Source: Saccoglossus kowalevskii (Eukaryota > Hemichordata > Enteropneusta > Harrimaniidae). Taken from it: a stretch of DNA of 37,404 bases. The position numbers were made by a program, and so were the translations under genes. The stretch spans positions 1 to 37,404 of the forward strand of contig NW_003119929.1 in the NCBI RefSeq assembly GCF_000003605.2, given 5' to 3'. Position 1 is the stretch's first letter; each line of letters begins with the position of its first letter. The notes beneath the pieces are model-generated. The model did not search any database and was not told where the DNA came from. It saw nothing but the letters and a program-made list of their open reading frames with translations. This document shows, in pieces, positions 22,017 through 34,700 of the stretch.

Positions 22017-25000
22017 CTGAATAGAAAATAACGATAAGTATCAAGTTGTCAATAGAATTCGACCATGGATATAAAAATAGATACCTTCAATGATTTCGTA
22101 AGGGCAGTAAACAAATAAATGTTACCAGATTTTCATAAACTTGCAATTCCAGTGTTTCAGACATTTGTCAAAATAAGACATATTTCAATGATTTTGCGTA
22201 CAATAAATGCAATGCAATGAGCACTTTTATCTGAGGTGCGATTCTAATAGAACAACTACGGTAATATGTACATGTATTGAATATGCAGCCACAACAAATA
22301 AAAACATTTAAAGTTTAAAGTACTACCACATCCACCAACAAAGGTTTTAAATCCATTAAGTTATGGGAATTCAAGCAACTGTGGCAGTCTAGGGGGGTAG
22401 TTTAAGGTTTCTGTTGTAATAGAAAAAATTCACTGTGAAATGAGTGTTACTACACACTGTGTGGTTAAACATACACAGTACATCAATGACATGTTGGTAA
22501 TTAAAACGTTACAATCTCAATATCCGATTGTCCTGAGTACAATGGCATGTCAGTAATAAAAACATTCCAAGTTTACTTCATCTTTAGATTATCTGACAAT
22601 AAAGTCATTCAATGTTGAGTTCTAGTTTAGTATAAATCTACAGCCTAATTAATATGTAAAAGTAAATTAACATAATTAATTAATATATAAATATAAGTAC
22701 TGTATATAAACATCATGGGCATGGCTTCAGTTGTGTATCTCCCCTGGGAATTAATTAACATGGTTAGATTAACAAATTGTCAATTGAACAGACTCTGACT
22801 GGTACTGGCCTTGGCAGGGGTCGCTTAGATTGTGTAGATATGAACACTTGGACGATATTATATAGGGATAGCTCTAAAACAATCAAAATACTGTATTTGC
22901 TCTATTAGAAGCACATCTCCAATAGACATGTATATAAACCAAAAGATGACATAAAATCTTCAATTTTTCCCAAACTTCCTAAATTCCTATAAATGTCTCA
23001 GACGTAAGTAACATCAACAAATCAATACACAGTTGTTCCAATACCATATATTTGCATATCTTTTCATCAGTGTTTATAGCCATGTATTGCAAAACTATCC
23101 GCATTCATGTGAAATAAATGACTGTCATGATGCATGAACTTGACTCCTTTGATTATAACCTTCATGAAGTGAATTAAGACATCATTGATATCACCATAAC
23201 AACCTATCAATTTTGCCGCCAAGCATTCCATGATACTTTAATAATTCTATGGGTTTTATTTTTGCTTTTTTTTGCTAACAGGTAAATAAACAACAATTAG
23301 ACCCATCCAATTTTGTAATTTAACAAAGTATTGTTTCTTTCACAAACTAACTTTTCTTAACAGAAACACTTTGTTCATTTCTTAGGCACTTCAAGACCGC
23401 TAAATTTAAAACCAGACAATATTTCTTTTTTCTATAGCACAAGGTTCTCACACAAACAAAATAAATACCATGGGAATAATAGAATAGCTCATTTTAATAA
23501 GCTTGTGTCATTTGCATAATCTATTGTCATTCTAAAGAGAAAGAAACAAAGCTTACAATGGTTGCCTGATACACATGAACAAGCATTGGCAAAAAATACT
23601 CAAACACAACTCAAACTAATTTGACCTAATTGCTCTAAAGTAAAGTTGACAACCTAATTATTCGGACTTGAAGATACCGGTAATATGGTATCTGAGTACA
23701 AAAGCTTAGGAACTACAACATAGTTACCACTGAAATATGATCAGATATTTGTAATATGGATAGATGAACATAATATTTCTATTTTTTCAAGTACAGAATT
23801 CTGTATTTGCTCTATTAGTAGTGCATGCACTGACATAAATTAATAAAGTACCCAATTGAAACAAGAAAAATAGCACAAAAAGAATCCAGAATTTTGGCTA
23901 AATTGAGAATACTCCATGTTAACATAATTAAACACATTGTTACCTAATCAGCAAGCTAGAGCAAAGAAAATGATTTCTTATGAAGGAGAAAAAATTTAAA
24001 TCTAACAAACCCTACTAGTACTTGTTTTCCGGGTTATTGTAATCACATAATTTATTTTTTGAGGCTTAAGGCAATTTTATCAAATATGGCCATGAAACAG
24101 AATTTTAAGCCCAAATAAATTGTTTATGACATTATTCACAATTTATTGTTCCTTATAAGGTAGTGAATGATTTATGTACCAGGTATATCATAACAACAAG
24201 GCCCTTGTGAAAATCACCTTGTGTTGTACCAACGCCATACTCATAAATTTAAAAAACAAACAAAAATTCCTAAATTTAAATGAAAGTAAAAATCGTTAAC
24301 TTTAATAACAGAATTGCAATCCTATACAATGTGAAATATTTTTGATTTAGTACTCAATGGTGTAAGATACTTTATTTGAAAGGTACATGCAAGTAGCCAG
24401 ATGTTACAAAATAAAACGATCAAAAACTGACAAAAGACCCAGTGACAGATTGAAACTTTATGACATTTTGTCTTTCATATACAGAACTAAAAATAAAATG
24501 TTTTTATAAATAACACTACTGCACCTGTACATGTAGAAAGGAACTACACATAAATGGACTCGTAAATACAGCTACTGGGCATTACGGTATATATAACCCT
24601 GTACAGATCTCAGTTATTCAGTTCAATCACAATACGGTATATTTCAGTGTATACAACACCATAATGCTCTTGGTCATCAGACAAGCACATAATGGATGGA
24701 ATAGCGCACCACTGCAAGTTAGGATTAGACTGTCGTGATTGGCTGCCAAACCAAACATTCTGCTTCCCAGACAACATTATAATAAATCACCCAAACTACT
24801 AAAGTATGCAATAATTACATTTTATCGCTTACATATATGGGATCGTTTCGTTGAGTATGATGTATAGAAATCTCGGTTTTGTATTTTGTGAGTGAACATA
24901 ATGTGTTGATTATAAGATGAGATAAGATAATTCTTAATTACTACCGTGAAGAAAAAATATATTTCTAGTTTGGTTAAAAAGTGTAATAAATCCATAAATT

Positions 25001-26241
25001 TTAATTATAAATGTTTGTTACTAAACTGAGTGACACCCCCCCCCCCAAGTTAAATTATTTACAAATAAACAATACATTTGTTTAATTTATTACATTCATG
25101 CATATACATCATTTGAGGCGTGTATCCAACATGCATGTCAGTTACGACAACGCCCTGCAAGTATGTAGACAAGTGTTTTCCCAAACATCAATATTGTATG
25201 TGTTATCAAAGACATTTACAATTAGAACTGAAACACTTATTCACAGGGATCTTTAATTAATTTAAATCATTCCAGCTTGGTTATATATATATAAAACTCA
25301 GCAGTAACATACTTCAACAACAACAAAATATTTGGGTATTATTTGACCAATTATTCCACATATTAGTTAAATACAACAGCAAGTACAAGTTATGGAAATG
25401 AGTGCCATATCTAAATAATGCACTCAGATACCAGGTTTTCACTTGCTTACTCATAATATTCTGTTTCTATTAAAAAAATCTAGGAATCATAGAAAAAGAA
25501 AGTTTATTTATATTTATATGACTTTTAAACATTTTGCATTTTTTACAAACTTAGAATTTACTTAAAATTTTAATTTTTTTATCTGGCTGAATTTAAAATT
25601 AAATTAAATTAGGAGAAAAAATGTTAATTGAGGAAATATAACAATACTAGCAATTATCATTAACTATAAATAATCAAATACCTTCTAATATTGTTATACC
25701 AGCATTTATCAAGTAGCTATATTAGATATTATGATATGATTAAAATTACTAATGATCAGATCAGAAATACTGCTATAAACACTGGAGTTTATTTGCAGAC
25801 TTACTAAAATTATTGACAGGTCAATGTTGCTGAACATGGCTGAAAGTTATCAATAACATTACGTAAAGTCTGAACTTCGAGAACATTAATTTAAGATGGC
25901 TGCGATGGTGCCATCTGCCCGTATTCACAGTGCTATTTAGGGCAACAAATTTCGACGTACTGTACCGTGTGCGTTCAAGTAGACACTGGATCCTTATTTT
26001 ATTAATCAAAATTGCGCGTTTGACTTTTATTTGCCGATAATATCATTATAGTCAGTTTAGTGTCACAGCAATGTTTAGTCGTTATATTAATTAACGTTAA
26101 TAAATCCACAAAGCCGCTGACGTTAGCGTCGCGGGTGCTATGGCCCTCGATTCGTTGAATACACGTAACAAATGGCAACAACTGTAACTTCACGTTGACT
26201 TTACACGTTCAAAATCGTGAATTTTACACTAAAACACTTAC
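22017..26241. other. CCDC181 5'-UTR intron (4.2 kb)
   Basis: Lone ends of the inverted-repeat family seen at 33,612 appear at about 22,233-22,265 (right-end orientation, ending CTACGGTA), 22,889-22,912 (TACTGTATTTGCTCTATTAG) and 23,802-23,822 (CTGTATTTGCTCTATTAG). A 12- to 13-base C run lies near 25,036. Towards the gene start, 25,860-26,240 is CpG-richer and includes AAGATGGCTGCG at 25,893, a YY1-like site on the plus strand. Confidence 0.45.
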
Positions 26242-26330
26242 CTGAATCAGATCCAGGATGCTCCTGGATACCACCTGTAACTATCAGACAAGATTTGGTG
26301 CTTTAAAAATCAAAGGAAATGGCAGAATTC
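26242..26330 (-). other. CCDC181: CCDC181 non-coding first exon (5' limit uncertain)
   Basis: On the minus strand a consensus donor CAG|GTAAGTG ends an exon at 26242. The next acceptor, TTCTATTCAG, opens the ATG exon seven bases before the ATG (exon 22016-21884). The ATG exon therefore needs an upstream leader, and this is the best donor near a CpG-rich promoter-like region. The transcription start is not visible and the outer limit is arbitrary. Confidence 0.5.
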
Positions 26331-26480
26331 CCGTCGAGAAACGAGCAATCATAAACCCCTTGTATCTAAGCGTAAGTGTTGTTTTCTGTGGCAACCCAGG
26401 GAATTGAGGGCGGAGCTTATTTGATTGACAGCTAGGGGACCTTTTCCGTCGACGTGCCCACCTAGAACCGTGTCAAGTCA
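26331..26480 (-). promoter_or_regulatory. Probable CCDC181 promoter with a GC box and degenerate X-box
   Basis: GGGCGG at 26,409-26,414 is GC-box-like. At 26,381-26,395 the sequence GTTTTC-TGT-GGCAAC matches one half of the RFX X-box exactly (RGYAAC) and the other half in four of six positions, with a 3-bp spacer. RFX factors drive many ciliary genes, which would fit CCDC181. The strand of such a site does not matter. Confidence 0.35.
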
Positions 26481-28189
26481 GGACCGTCTAAGCGCTTTTC
26501 TGTTCTTACGTTCCCTTGACTTTAGTTTACAACGTGATTTTTAATATTTCATAGTGTTATTCACACCATTCAAGCAACTCGCCATTGATTCTAATGTAAA
26601 TTTCCCACTATTTCCCAATGATTTGTGTTCAGCCACGTAAATAGTATGTAGCAGAGAAGGGGTGAACCGTTTTGAATCTGGGTGAGGGCAGAAAAAGGAC
26701 AATGTGCACCATATTTACATGTTTCATTCGTCACCTGGGAACTTTTCATTATTTTTTTTTGTATTGTACATTGTATTTATTTATTTTTTGTTCTGTGACA
26801 TAGGTAAAAGAGTGAATATTTTGTTTACACCCTGGGATTCCAAATGGTCCTCCCGTAAGATCATTATGGTTAGTTTTGGTGGTCTGATGATATATTCCCA
26901 AAAAATCTCTAAAGTTTGATTTCGAGTTTGTATTATGACTTGTATCCAAATTAATAATATACTACTATTAATAGTATTATATGTTTATCAAAAATTTATA
27001 AATCCATGGTTGTATAACTATCATGACGAGACTGCAGTGGATGAAACTACATGTAGATCGAGGGCTGTGAATTCAAATAAATCGTAAATTCCCAAGTGAC
27101 AGTGGAAAATAATGACCACTGGAAACATTATCAATCTTCTTTTTGTCCAACACTTATTTATATTTGTTAAAGGTAGAATGCTTCTCGTACATTTTGACCC
27201 CAGGATTTTTGACACGTGCGTATAGTGAGGTGTACATAACAGTGACAATAGTTCGTGTCTATAACTATACCTATATAATTAATCACCAATACGTAGACTT
27301 TTTTAATCTGTCAAATAATATGCACACCTTGAAGTTATAAATTACCAGCTGTGTAGACCACGGTGAAAATAAGTTCGTTATTACACTATACTATGATCAT
27401 TTTTTAACTGTATGTCACGCATCAACAATTTAAGATATTTATTTAATTATATATGACTTAGCAATTAATTGAATAGTAAAATTCCCTGAAACAGAAAAAA
27501 ACACTCGCCCCGTTCACTATATTTCGTGATATTTTGTACATCGATTTTCTGTGAAGTGGGTACGGTTACTCCATATTTTCATTGAATTTTCTTCAAACCT
27601 TAAACATTTAATTCCGGTCAAATATTTCAAAAAACATGTTCACTGAAAAACAAACACTCACCGCAACAAATGTTTTCTCTTCATCTGTATATATACTTAT
27701 AAATTTCATAATTCAAACAAGAATTTATAGAGCATTTTCGAGATTAAATGTCCTGAAGCATTTTAATGTTTTTGTTACTTTACCCATAGACCTTTCTAAG
27801 GTATATGCTTTACCAAACGCAAAGAAAGACGTTGTTCGAAGAAGCTGAAAACAAAATCAATGATAAATTGTATTCAATTGAAAATAGATGGGCAGCAATG
27901 GCATGTCAATACCACTTTCACAGTTCAACATAGGCAGCAATGGCATGTCAATACCACTTTCACAGTTCATATAAACATGTAAGCAACATAGTCAGCAACA
28001 CACACCTTAATTATAAAACTGCATTTCAAATAAACCAAAGTTACAATTGTTAATTTTGTTAACGAGTCCGGTCATACGTTTTGATTTGGTAAATGGCAGT
28101 AGTTTTCTCCCCTTCGCTGATTCCCGGCGTCCTCTGCATAAGCTACCGAAGCACAGAACGTCGGAAACTAACAAATCCCCTCCTCCACA
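26481..28189. other. Intergenic region between the CCDC181 promoter and the LINE remnant
   Basis: No gene is supported. A tandem duplication of period 42 bp lies at 27,891-27,969 (two copies starting GGCAGCAATGGCATGTCAAT). The small open frames here have no recognisable family and AT-driven composition. Confidence 0.5.
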
Positions 28190-28744
28190 AAGTCTTCACC
28201 CATTTATATGTAATAAGAAAAATTGCCAGTATGAAAATTATCTAACAACAGTAACAAATGCAAAACATAGAGAAGCATTAACAAAATCGAAAATTAGAGC
28301 CCATAATTTAGAAATAGAGAGAGGACGATACAAAAAAATTCCTTGCAGTGGTAGAAAGTGCACTGCTTGCGACCAAAATGAGATTGAAGACGAAATTTCT
28401 TACTTGAATGCAAGCTGTATGAAAAAGAGAGAACTGAAATGTTGAAGGAAATACATTTAATACATTTCAACAAACACAAATATCAATAAATTGATTACAA
28501 TGCAATAACATCAAAAAGATAACAAAACTAGCAAGCTACATCTATAATTGTTTCAGTGCCAGAGAGAATCATTTCAAAAACTACCAGCTGCCCCTGAATA
28601 AATACACTATTATTTTTTTATTATTATTCTTTTATATTTTAGCGCTTCCAATTTGTTACTTCCTCAGTTTTTCATCTTTATTGTAATATTTCTGAGTCAA
28701 TATCGAAATAAGGATACGATTATGCAATAAAGATTATTATTATT
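28190..28744 (+). pseudogene. 3' end of a decayed non-LTR (LINE-like) retrotransposon
   Basis: In frame from about 28,190 there is the hallmark of a LINE polyprotein C-terminus: YENYLTTV, KHREALTKSKIRAHNLEIE, RGRYKKIP, then a Cys-x2-Cys zinc motif (CTACDQNEIEDE) that normally continues to H-x-C. A frameshift at about 28,398 moves the continuation (FLLECKLYEKERTEM) to another frame. Further stops precede a recognisable tail segment (KLASYIYNCFSARE) near 28,530-28,570. The 3' end is GCAATAAAG followed by ATTATTATTATTA, a typical LINE microsatellite tail. Frameshifted and 5'-truncated, so not functional. Confidence 0.75.
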
Positions 28745-28795
28745 ACGTTTTTTTAGTACGCTAGGGAGTCTAGAGGTGTACGTGGTTCTTTCAAA
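28745..28795 (+). promoter_or_regulatory. Short PRDX4 5' leader or core promoter between LINE tail and ATG
   Basis: Only 51 bp separate the (ATT)n tail of the LINE from the PRDX4 start codon. The start context is TTCAAAATGGCGTCC: a purine at -3 and G at +4, which also resembles a YY1 element overlapping the ATG. No TATA box is evident in this interval. Confidence 0.35.
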
Positions 28796-31700
28796 ATGGC
28801 GTCCCATGTGAGTGTGTTTGTTGTGGTGTTCAGCTGTTTTGCAGTGAGTGCTCTTACCGATGAAAGCTGTCCGTTATTTGCCACTCTTCACCCATATCCA
28901 AGTGGCGGTGCCAAGGAATCGGAACATGCATTGCATTACAGCAAGGCTCAAGGTAAACATTTCATCTCCTGTAAACAAATCGAAACATCTCCTTTTACAA
29001 CTACATTTTACGACCCCCGCCCCCTCAGGACCTTAATACTATACTACATGTATAAAGTAATTAGTTTTTTTTCCATACTGGATTGGCGGATCACAAAAGT
29101 TGATCAGTCGGAAGGTATTGATTATAAATTAATTCTTGGATTATCGTGTCAACTTTTTGTTGTTAAAATTATATTGCAGTTGTATTTTGTCTTGTGGTCA
29201 ACCCTGGACGCAGAGGTCGTGTTCTTCGTGGTCCTATGTATGCTTATCTACAGTCCGTCTATAGAGGGATTGTGACTGGTCTCACGTTTGCATCCATCTC
29301 ACAAAACAGTGGTCATTGTTGTACAAATGCTTGCAATATTACAATAAATATTAATTTTATCAAAATTAAAAAAAAAATTGGTTATTGTCTGTCTGTCTAA
29401 CTGTGCGTAACTTAAGATGTTACATTATCTCGAATTTTGGTTAAAAATTGTATTTTCTTATCTTTATTTTACAAGAGACTGTAGTTTCATCAAAGTTTTC
29501 AATGAATACCCATTTATTCATATGCCATATGGTATATGTATGTATAACATTCTGCAGGGTACATCACTAGCATGAATGAATTACAGGGGAAAAAATACGT
29601 TTTTTTTTAAATATTATATTTTGATACAAGTTATTTATTTATTGATTTATTTATTCTATTGCATTGTGTACTGGCGGGAGTCCGAACGCATGTGCATGTA
29701 ACTGCAGTTTTGCAAGATGGCTGACAAATTTGCTACCTACTGGGTAATATGCAAAACAGGTAACTGACGCCCAGACAATGAATATACAGAAGCATGGTAG
29801 AAGAACTAAATAACTTGAGGTGTACCATTTGTTTGTAGGAATTTATCCCTACCCTTACTTTTGGCTCAATATTTATACATATATAAACAACAGAAGTAAG
29901 AAAAAATGTACAGAAATTCCATATTAATCAACAGTAATTCAAAAGTAATTCTCTTACTCACAGACAGTTGCATCTTCCAACTCTATGCTATAAATGATAT
30001 ATCCAAAATCTCTGTACTGTGTGAAACAGGAAAAAACTGTAGGAATGCAAGTGTTTTGTGCCATACACAACAGAATACACCTTTGGTTTCAGTTTTTATT
30101 ATCAGCAAAATTATTAGCCATGATTCAGTTTATAGTGAAATATAATAAGGAAAGACATGCTGTGTTTGGTATAACCATGATTTTGCTGTGTTTTGGATCA
30201 GGATAGGTCATGGGCTTCATCTGTCAGTGTCAATGCCATATCCTAACGCAGTCATATTTGCAGAATGGTATAAGTAAATGCATTTCTGCATGTTGGATCA
30301 TGAAATAAATACTTTGGCTGAACAATACATCTTCAGGCAAAGATTAAATGCTATTGGTCACTGAACAATTGTGTCTTTGTTTATTTTTTAAATTTGGATC
30401 ATTTTTGCTAAAATATTCTGATGCCATGCAATTTCTGCCAGACTTCGTTCACTTAAGAACAAAGAAATGACACTGTCTCTGGGAGTACGATCAATTTTTA
30501 CTGATTTTTCTGCTGCTAGAAGCCTACTTGGAACTATTGAATAAAATTTTATCTTTCTATCTTTCCTAACCTGCTTTGTGATTGTGAAATTCAATATATT
30601 TTAACTACATTGTATAGCTTGGCATATAAATTCTTTTGATTTTAAAGATATACCGGTAGTTTATTATTTGACGTACTAATTTGGTTGCGCATAGTAATAC
30701 ATCACGATATGCATTTATTATTTACTCTTTCTTGCCCCTTTTAGATAATGATATAGTCCAAACCACTTACAAACCATTCGTTCCTAATGTACATGCCATA
30801 TTTGTTGCAAATCAGTTAGCTAGTTTGCTAATAATTTGATAGCCAGCTTGCAAGACTGCAGTTCCATGCACACGTGCCTCACCGGTAATTATGCCATATG
30901 GTGCACAATTTCAGCACATATAGTTTTAAAATGTAAAATAAAGCAAAAACTATTATTAAATATAATAAATATGTATAAAGAGAATTTTATTTTCAGTGTT
31001 TTACTGGGGGGTGCACACGCTCAATTCCGATAAAAGTGCTGGTACTGGGTTTTATTTTTGATTTATTCTCAGATACCTAAATGCACAAAATGAAAGCCCC
31101 ATGAATTTGCTATTCTTTTTTGATATGCTTTCATTTGTATACTAGTATACAAGTATTTTATTTATCAAAGAGCAAAGCACTTCATATAGGATGTTGTCCA
31201 TCTGTTTATACTTATGTAGGTGTACCATGAGTTGACCTCTGTGATGATATCTTCAGTCCTATATTTTTAATGAATATTTTTATCGTTTTGGGTAAAAATG
31301 TTATTATAGACTACCAGTTAGTTAAACTATTTGCTCAATTGCTTTGATACCAATTGTCAATTATATACAATTGTGATGGCAATAACCGTATAACCATGGT
31401 TGTGACATAGCAAGAACATTGTGAAAACACTAATACCGTAACCATGGCAAATAATTAATATATCATCATGAGGAACATTATCAACTTTGTTTTGAGGAAG
31501 ACACTCTACAAAGACAGCAGAGCTATTTGGATCGTAAGGTCGCTTGTTCAAATAATTTGTAAAATTGTATTAGAGGGCTTCTCCTGAATGTATATTTAGC
31601 TTTTATTTGATTGATCCATTCTAGAGGAGATAAAGCAGTGTACAAAAATAATTCATTTACTAAAGGCCAGAAAGCAAAGTTCAAAAGGTCTATAAAAGGT

Positions 31701-34700
31701 GTGTTGTGCTGTCTGACATCGGGAGATTTCATTGTGTCTGAAATTTTGTCAAAAACTTGAATTGTGCATTTTTCTCAAATGAGACTGTTTCAAAATGAGG
31801 GCACTGATAAATATTAAGTATGATAACTTCTCATTTCAGTTTCTAAGCCAGCTCCAGACTGGACTGGCACCGGTGTTGAAAATGGTGAAATCAAAGAATT
31901 AAAATTGTCTGACTATCGAGGCAAATACGTGGTGCTGCTTTTTTATCCTCTGGATTTGTAAGTTTTAATGTTTTTCTTGTACTATTTAGATCTTGGAACT
32001 ATCATTCAAAGAATTATTAAATCAATTTTTTACTCCCAAGTGTGAAGGACACATTGAGAGTCATTGCAGTTACCTTGTCTGGGTGTATGTGTGTTCCATG
32101 GATATCTGAAAAACCACCTGTCGGATTTCAATGAGACTTGGCACATAGGTGTTCTGTAACAACGCATACACAGGCCTGATTATCTCGTGTTAAGTATTGT
32201 AAATCTCAAGTGCTAATCATCACATTTCAATGCACAGACTTGGTTAGTTTTGGATTGAAAACTGTTCATATTAATTACCTGATTTGCATAATAATTATTC
32301 TAAATATGCCTCAAGTACTCTCAGCATACGGAAGTTTTTTCTGAGCTTCCTTTGATTTTCACTCTTTCCTCAAAGTCATTGGCATGAATAAAAAAAAGGT
32401 AGCTGAACAGTGGTGGAGTGTTTTGAGCATGTACAAGTATATACCGGTACAAGTGATATTGCACCCTGATAAAGACATTATGGTATGTTTTTTCATAAAA
32501 TAAATCCCTTGTTTTGGCAGCAAACACAAAAGTGTTAATCCCATAAAATACTGAAAAACTCATAATACGCAACTTGTGTTTTTAGTATTCCATCGAAAAA
32601 AAATACAGCCAAATGTTATTTTTATGATAAATCATGGTCTATTTTGTGTCAAGATGCAATATAAAACAGTTAAAGCGGGGTAGTCAACCTGCGCAAGTAT
32701 GGGAATTGAGTCCCAAGCGACAACACATGCTAAAAATGCACAGGCTCATGGGTAAACGTTTGTTTCTAAACAATGACACGCTATGACCCATGCGCCGGTT
32801 ACGACTTTCTCACTTTAAACTTGTTCAACGTAACCTTGCTTCTTAATTAAATATTTGAATAAATAATACATGTAACAAATGGAAAATCACCAATAGTGAA
32901 AATATGTTATTTGTTGGAAGCCATTATGTTTTGTACATTAATTTGTTGTCATTGAACTATATTGTGACTGGGCACAGACAGAAGATAATTCTGTAAAAAG
33001 CACTAGAAATTTTTGATAAATTTATGTTACATTCAGACTCTATCAAATACATGTTAGTTTTAAAAATGTTCCAAATGTGTACTGGCTGTGGCCATAATAC
33101 ATTGCCCGCTGACTGCCTCAACAAATAGATGAAGTGAATTGAAAAGGCAGCAGCAGAAGATGTATTAATATCACAATCATCCTTGTTGTGATGAGGATCA
33201 TTTCTATATTCCATCTGCTTCTGTTTGATCAAAGAAAATATGGCATGCTAATCTGTTATTTATATTTACTGTTGCAGTACTTTTGTGTGCCCGACAGAGA
33301 TTATTGCATTCAGTGATCATGCAGACACCTTCAGAAAAATCAACACAGAGGTGATTGGTGTGTCTGTGGACTCCCAGTTCACTCACTTAGCATGGTAAGA
33401 CATTGGTTGCCTAGAAATGGCAGCCATTTTTCTGTGGACTCTCAGTTTACTTGTGGGTGGGGGTTGGGGCTTCCCAAGTGTAACCAAAACGATAAAAGAT
33501 CAAATTGGATATTTTGCAAAAAAAATGACCTAAATTTTTGTTAAAATGGCCCAAAAATGTAAACATAAGGTCAAAACGATTGGTACGACTTTGGAAATGG
33601 GGTCAAGAGAGTACTGTAAAATCTGTATTAAAAGCCACGGCTTCTATTAAAATGGTACAATTCAACAGAGGGTGTGCAGCTTCTATTCTATTATCTACAC
33701 ATATGAGAAATGATGAATTTTTGGGTCTCAATTGTTCAAAAAGAATGGGTGCGTCTTCTATAAGGGATGCTGCTTCTAATACAGATTTTACGGTAGGACA
33801 TACCTATATACATGTATAAAGGATTACACCCAACAAACCCCCACCCCCATCCCATGGGTTAATACTGGTATTTTGAGAATTGTATGAAATATTGGATGGT
33901 ACAAGTATTTCATGCTTGGTACACAATCAATTTGGAACAAGGGTGAATGCATGTACATCTGAGCATGTTTTTAAAACATTATCAAATAAAATTAGAATAA
34001 ACAATTAAATGAAAAGCAAAAATAATAGACAACATTCAGATGCACTGAAAACTTGAAATGTGAATGTTATATGTTCATGCCACCTTAGTACAAATCATTG
34101 TGATGCACCAGTTTGATATGTGTCCCATACGAATGCATAAAATATGTAAAATAACTAGATGTCACTATGTCTTTATACATGCATGTCCATAGACAATATA
34201 TACAAGGTCTACAACTATAATAGTTTTTCTATGTTTTGTGTCTGCACATTTTAGGATTAATACTCCCCGTAAGGATGGTGGTTTAGGCAATATAAAAATT
34301 CCTCTTCTCTCTGATATTACTCATCAAATATCTAAAGATTACGGTGTTCTTATGGAAGACCTTGGACATACGTTAAGGTATACGTGATTCCATTATTATA
34401 ATGGGTGATTTTATTACTTTATAGGTGATTCCAATATTATAATGGGTGATTTTATTAGTTTATAGGTGATTATATTATTAGATGGGTGATTCCATTATTA
34501 TATGGGTGATTCCATTATTATATGGGTGATTCCATTATTATATGGGTGATTTTATTAGTTTATAGGTGATTATATTATTAGATGGGTGATTCCATTATTA
34601 TATGGGTGATTCTATTATTATATGGGTGATTTTATTAGTTAATAGGTGATTATATTATTAGATGGGTGATTTTATTAGTTGATGGGTGATTCCATTATTA

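Noticed and set aside
25893-25935. AAGATGGCTGCGATGG as the start codon of a divergent plus-strand gene.
   Set aside because: The frame ends after 14 codons, and only a weak donor (GTATTC) lies inside. It is better read as a YY1-like promoter motif.
28047-28445. A 132-codon open frame that might be a host gene.
   Set aside because: Its second half is the C-terminal zinc-motif region of a LINE polyprotein, continuing in a shifted frame to an (ATT)n tail.
29180-29400. An extra middle exon of PRDX4 (frame with [17 protein letters not shown]).
   Set aside because: PRDX4 exons 1 and 2 join exactly at the conserved KAQ-VSKPAP boundary, and this segment ends in a stop. Only a weak case for an alternative last exon or retroposed piece remains.
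33538-33819. A 93-codon open frame in PRDX4 intron 3.
   Set aside because: Most of it is the MITE at 33,612-33,795, with no coding bias or homology.
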